From NCBI GenBank assembly GCA_031382215.1, contig JANMYQ010000165.1:1-25382 (forward strand): a stretch of DNA of 25,382 bases, in the 5' to 3' direction. The first letter of the stretch is position 1; every line of letters begins with the position of its first letter. This document shows positions 22,589 through 25,382 of this stretch, piece after piece. The position numbers were made by a program, and so were the translations under genes. This stretch comes from LGRD01 sp031382215. GTDB taxonomy: Bacteria > Pseudomonadota > Gammaproteobacteria > Burkholderiales > Burkholderiaceae_C. The notes under the pieces are model-generated. The model had not been told where the DNA came from. It was given only the letters and a program-made list of their open reading frames with translations, and did not search any database.

Positions 22589-25382
22589 TCAGTCGTAAAC
22601 GACGTCTGCGCGACCCTGGTTGGCGCCGGCCCGCCAGCGTTCGAGCGCGGCGTCGCACGGGAAAAACCGCGCGCCGTCGCCCAGGTCGAGTTCGGCGCTG
22701 ACCTGCTGGCGGTGCAGTTGCAGGCGCACCGCCAGCCCGAGCGGCAGCTCGCCCTGTTCGGTGACTCGTCTGCGCATGGGGAAGTCGCGCAGCACCTCGG
22801 CCACCGGCGGAATGCTGCCGTTGACCTCGACACGCAGGTACTTGCCGAAGCGGCAGCGCGCGCTGGCCAGGTCCCAGACCTGCTGCACGTTCAGGCGCAT
22901 GCCGCCCGAAAAGCGGTCTGGCTGCACCTTGCCGAGCACGATGATCAGCTCGTCGTCCTTGAACAGATCTTTGTGAGCGTTGAGCAGTTCTTCGCTGGCC
23001 ACGGCTTCGATCGGCTCGGTCTTGTCATCGAGCTTGAAGATCGCCACGCGGCCACGCTGGCCGTTGACGATGCGCAGGTCACCCACGATGCCGGCCAGCA
23101 CCTGCGGCTCGCGGGTGTCGATCAGGTCGGCCATGCGGCGCTTGGCAAAGCGGCGCACCTCGTCGGCACTCTGGTCGAACAGGTGGCCCGACAGGTAGTA
23201 GCCGAGCGCCGTCTTCTCCAGCAACAGCCGCTCCTTGATGCTCCAGGGCTCGCCCGCCACGAGCTCCGGCTCCCGGGTGCTGGCGGCATGCTGGTCGGCG
23301 TCGTCGGCGCCGAAGTCGAACAGGCCGACCTGATGCGCGTTGGCCGTCTGCGAGTCGGCAAAGTCGAACGCCAGGCCCACACTGGCCATCAGCGACGCAC
23401 GCTGCGGCGTGAGCGTGTCGAACGCACCGGCCTTGATCAGCGCCTCGACCACGCGCTTGTTGATGCGGCCTCGGTCCACGCGGGCGCAGAAGTCGAACAG
23501 CGATTTGAAGGGGCCGCCCTCTTGACGTGCCTGCAGAATCGCCTCGATCGCGCCCTGCCCGGTGCCCTTGACGGCCCCCAGCCCGTAGCGCACTCGTCTG
23601 TCGGCCACCGGCTCGAAACGGTAGCCGCAGGTGTTGACGTTGGGCGGCTCGAAGCTCAGGCCCAGCGCCACCGCGTCGTCGTGGAAGATCTTCAGCTTGT
23701 CGGTGTCGTCGAGCGCCACGCTCATGTTGGCCGCGGCAAATTCGGCCGGGTAGTGCACCTTGGCCCAGGCCGTGTGGTAAGCCAGCAGGGCGTAGGCGGC
23801 GGCGTGCGACTTGTTGAAACCGTAACCGGCGAACTTCTCCATCAGGTCGAAGATCTCGTTCGCCTTCGGCTCGGCGATGCCCTTCTTCGCCGCACCTTCC
23901 GCGAAGGTCGCGCGGTGCGTCATCATCTCTTCGAGCTTCTTCTTGCCCATCGCGCGGCGCAGCAGGTCGGCGCCGCCGAGCGAGTAGCCGCCGACGATCT
24001 GGGCCACCTGCATCACCTGCTCCTGGTAGACCATGATCCCGTAGGTTTCTTTCAGCACCTCTTCCATCAGCGGGTGCGGAAACTCCACCTCCTCGCGGCC
24101 GTGCTTGCGCGCACAGAAGGTCGGGATCAGGTCCATCGGGCCCGGGCGGTACAGCGCCACCAACGCAATCACGTCTTCGAACACGCTCGGCTTGGCGTCG
24201 CGCAGCATGCGCTGCATGCCCGAACTTTCAAGCTGGAACACCGCGACGGTCTTGCCCTCGCTCATCAGCTCGTAGGCGCCGCGGTCATTCAGCGGCAGCT
24301 TCTCGAACGTGAAGTCGGCCTGGTCGACATGGCGCGCGCGGATCAGGTCCTTGGCGAGCTCGAGCACCGTCAGCGTGGCCAGGCCCAAGAAGTCGAACTT
24401 CACCAGGCCAATCGATTCGACGTCGTCCTTGTCGAACTGGCTCACCGCCGAGTCGCTGCCGGGCTGCATGTACAGCGGGCAGAAGTCGGTGATCTTGCCC
24501 GGCGCGATGAGCACACCGCCGGCATGCATGCCGACGTTGCGCACCAGGCCTTCCACTCGTTCAGCCAGCGCCAGCAACTCGGCCACTTCTTCTTCGGCCT
24601 TCTCGCGTTGCTCGATCTCGGGCGCCTCCAGACGCGCGTAAATCACGCCGCTGTCGGGTGGTGACGGAGGCCGCTTCAAGGTCACCGTCTTGCCGGGCGG
24701 CGCGGGCACCAGCTTGGCGATGCTGTCGACGTGGCCATAACCCATGCCCAGCACGCGGCCCACGTCGCGCAGCGCGGCCTTGGCGGCCATGGTGCCGAAG
24801 GTGGCGATCTGGCTCACCGCGTCGCGGCCGTACTTCTGCTTCACGTAGTCGATCACGCGGTCGCGGTTGGCCTGGCAGAAGTCGATGTCGAAGTCGGGCA
24901 TCGAGACCCGGTCGGGGTTGAGGAAGCGCTCGAACAGCAGGTTGTAGCGCAGCGGGTCGAGCCCGGTGATGTTGAGCGAATACGCCACCAGCGAGCCAGC
25001 TCCCGACCCCCGTCCCGGCCCGACCGGGCAGCCGTTGGCCTGGGCCCAGTTGATGAAGTCGGCGACGATCAGGAAGTAACCGGGGAAGCCCATCTTCAGG
25101 ATCGTGTTGATCTCGAAGTCGAGCCGTTCGACGTAACGTGAGCGCTGCGTTTCGCGCTCGGCATCGGCCGGGTAGAGCTGGCGCAGACGGACCTCCAGGC
25201 CCTCGTGCGACGCAATCCGAAAGTACTGCGCGATCGGCAGGCGTTCGCCATTCACCAGCGGGGTCGGGAAGTCGGGCAACTGCGGCTTGCCCAGCACCAG
25301 GCTCAGGTTGCAGCGCTTGGCTATTTCGACGGTGTTGGCCAGGGCTGAGGGCACATCCGCAAACAGCGCCTGCATTTGCGCA
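22589..25382 (-). CDS. dnaE: DNA polymerase III subunit alpha, 3' part
   Basis: DnaE is the catalytic subunit of the replicative polymerase. The frame is open from the right window edge to TGA at 22589-22591, about 930 residues. It lacks the N-terminal PHP domain start and about 230 residues by comparison with E. coli (entry at LFADVPSALANTVEIAKRC). Family C polymerase motifs are present: the catalytic pair in MPDFDIDFCQ, GRGSGAGSLVAY, MHAGGVLIAP, and FEDVIALVALYRPGP with the third catalytic Asp. The finger and beta-binding regions include YGIMVYQEQVMQ and GYGFNKSHAAAYAL. An OB-fold spans roughly the region containing VAGIVGDLRIVNGQRGRVAIF. The C-terminus is the normal dnaE1 type. No lesion is seen. 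The gene precedes the pilus operon on the same strand. Confidence 0.97.
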   Translation of the reverse strand, partial: AQMQALFADVPSALANTVEIAKRCNLSLVLGKPQLPDFPTPLVNGERLPIAQYFRIASHEGLEVRLRQLYPADAERETQRSRYVERLDFEINTILKMGFPGYFLIVADFINWAQANGCPVGPGRGSGAGSLVAYSLNITGLDPLRYNLLFERFLNPDRVSMPDFDIDFCQANRDRVIDYVKQKYGRDAVSQIATFGTMAAKAALRDVGRVLGMGYGHVDSIAKLVPAPPGKTVTLKRPPSPPDSGVIYARLEAPEIEQREKAEEEVAELLALAERVEGLVRNVGMHAGGVLIAPGKITDFCPLYMQPGSDSAVSQFDKDDVESIGLVKFDFLGLATLTVLELAKDLIRARHVDQADFTFEKLPLNDRGAYELMSEGKTVAVFQLESSGMQRMLRDAKPSVFEDVIALVALYRPGPMDLIPTFCARKHGREEVEFPHPLMEEVLKETYGIMVYQEQVMQVAQIVGGYSLGGADLLRRAMGKKKLEEMMTHRATFAEGAAKKGIAEPKANEIFDLMEKFAGYGFNKSHAAAYALLAYHTAWAKVHYPAEFAAANMSVALDDTDKLKIFHDDAVALGLSFEPPNVNTCGYRFEPVADRRVRYGLGAVKGTGQGAIEAILQARQEGGPFKSLFDFCARVDRGRINKRVVEALIKAGAFDTLTPQRASLMASVGLAFDFADSQTANAHQVGLFDFGADDADQHAASTREPELVAGEPWSIKERLLLEKTALGYYLSGHLFDQSADEVRRFAKRRMADLIDTREPQVLAGIVGDLRIVNGQRGRVAIFKLDDKTEPIEAVASEELLNAHKDLFKDDELIIVLGKVQPDRFSGGMRLNVQQVWDLASARCRFGKYLRVEVNGSIPPVAEVLRDFPMRRRVTEQGELPLGLAVRLQLHRQQVSAELDLGDGARFFPCDAALERWRAGANQGRADVVYD

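Overview
The window is GC-rich (mostly G/C at third codon positions) and almost fully coding. It looks like chromosomal DNA of a betaproteobacterium, most likely order Burkholderiales. The clues are the gene order gyrA - pheA - tyrA - aroA/cmk fusion - rpsA - ihfB - lapA - lapB - hldE-type kinase - hldD, and the close match of the proteins to Burkholderiales sequence patterns as I remember them. I cannot name a genus from the sequence alone. I see no insertion sequence, phage gene, CRISPR array, tRNA or rRNA.

Positions 1-12519 (plus strand) hold a housekeeping block. It runs: 3' part of gyrA, an exported DUF2059 protein, aromatic amino acid genes (pheA, tyrA, then aroA fused to the CMP kinase gene cmk), ribosomal protein S1 (rpsA), IHF beta (ihfB), the LPS-assembly pair lapA-lapB, and two ADP-heptose synthesis genes (heptose-7-phosphate kinase, hldD). 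Many of these genes overlap or are closely spaced, which suggests long transcripts. A well-formed sigma-70-like promoter lies inside the cmk part of the fusion and would give rpsA its own transcription.

Two essential genes are broken as written. gyrA has lost 2 bases exactly at the GyrA box, and rpsA has an in-frame TAG at codon 313 where the family has Leu. In both cases the downstream frame is otherwise intact, so sequence error or a very recent mutation is the simplest reading.

Positions 12665-13817 (plus) carry two tandem exported ComEA-like helix-hairpin-helix proteins. The second has a long Lys/Ala-rich tail. The block ends at a clear intrinsic terminator (13849-13877) shared with a convergent patatin-like phospholipase gene.

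Positions 15216-22353 (minus strand) are a complete type IV pilus minor-pilin operon in the order known from Pseudomonas aeruginosa: fimT/fimU, pilV, pilW, pilX, pilY1, a small exported protein in the pilY2 position, and pilE. The first four genes are linked by short start/stop overlaps. Several of these genes carry short in-frame tandem repeats in their leader regions, and FimT and PilY1 carry calcium-loop motifs. The 3' part of dnaE (DNA polymerase III alpha) follows on the minus strand and runs off the right edge.

The nearness of DNA-binding ComEA-like proteins to a minor-pilin operon is compatible with a role in DNA uptake, but that is inference. I found no clearly new defence or mobile system. 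The most noteworthy points are the two lesions, the repeat-bearing pilin leaders and the tailed ComEA paralogue.
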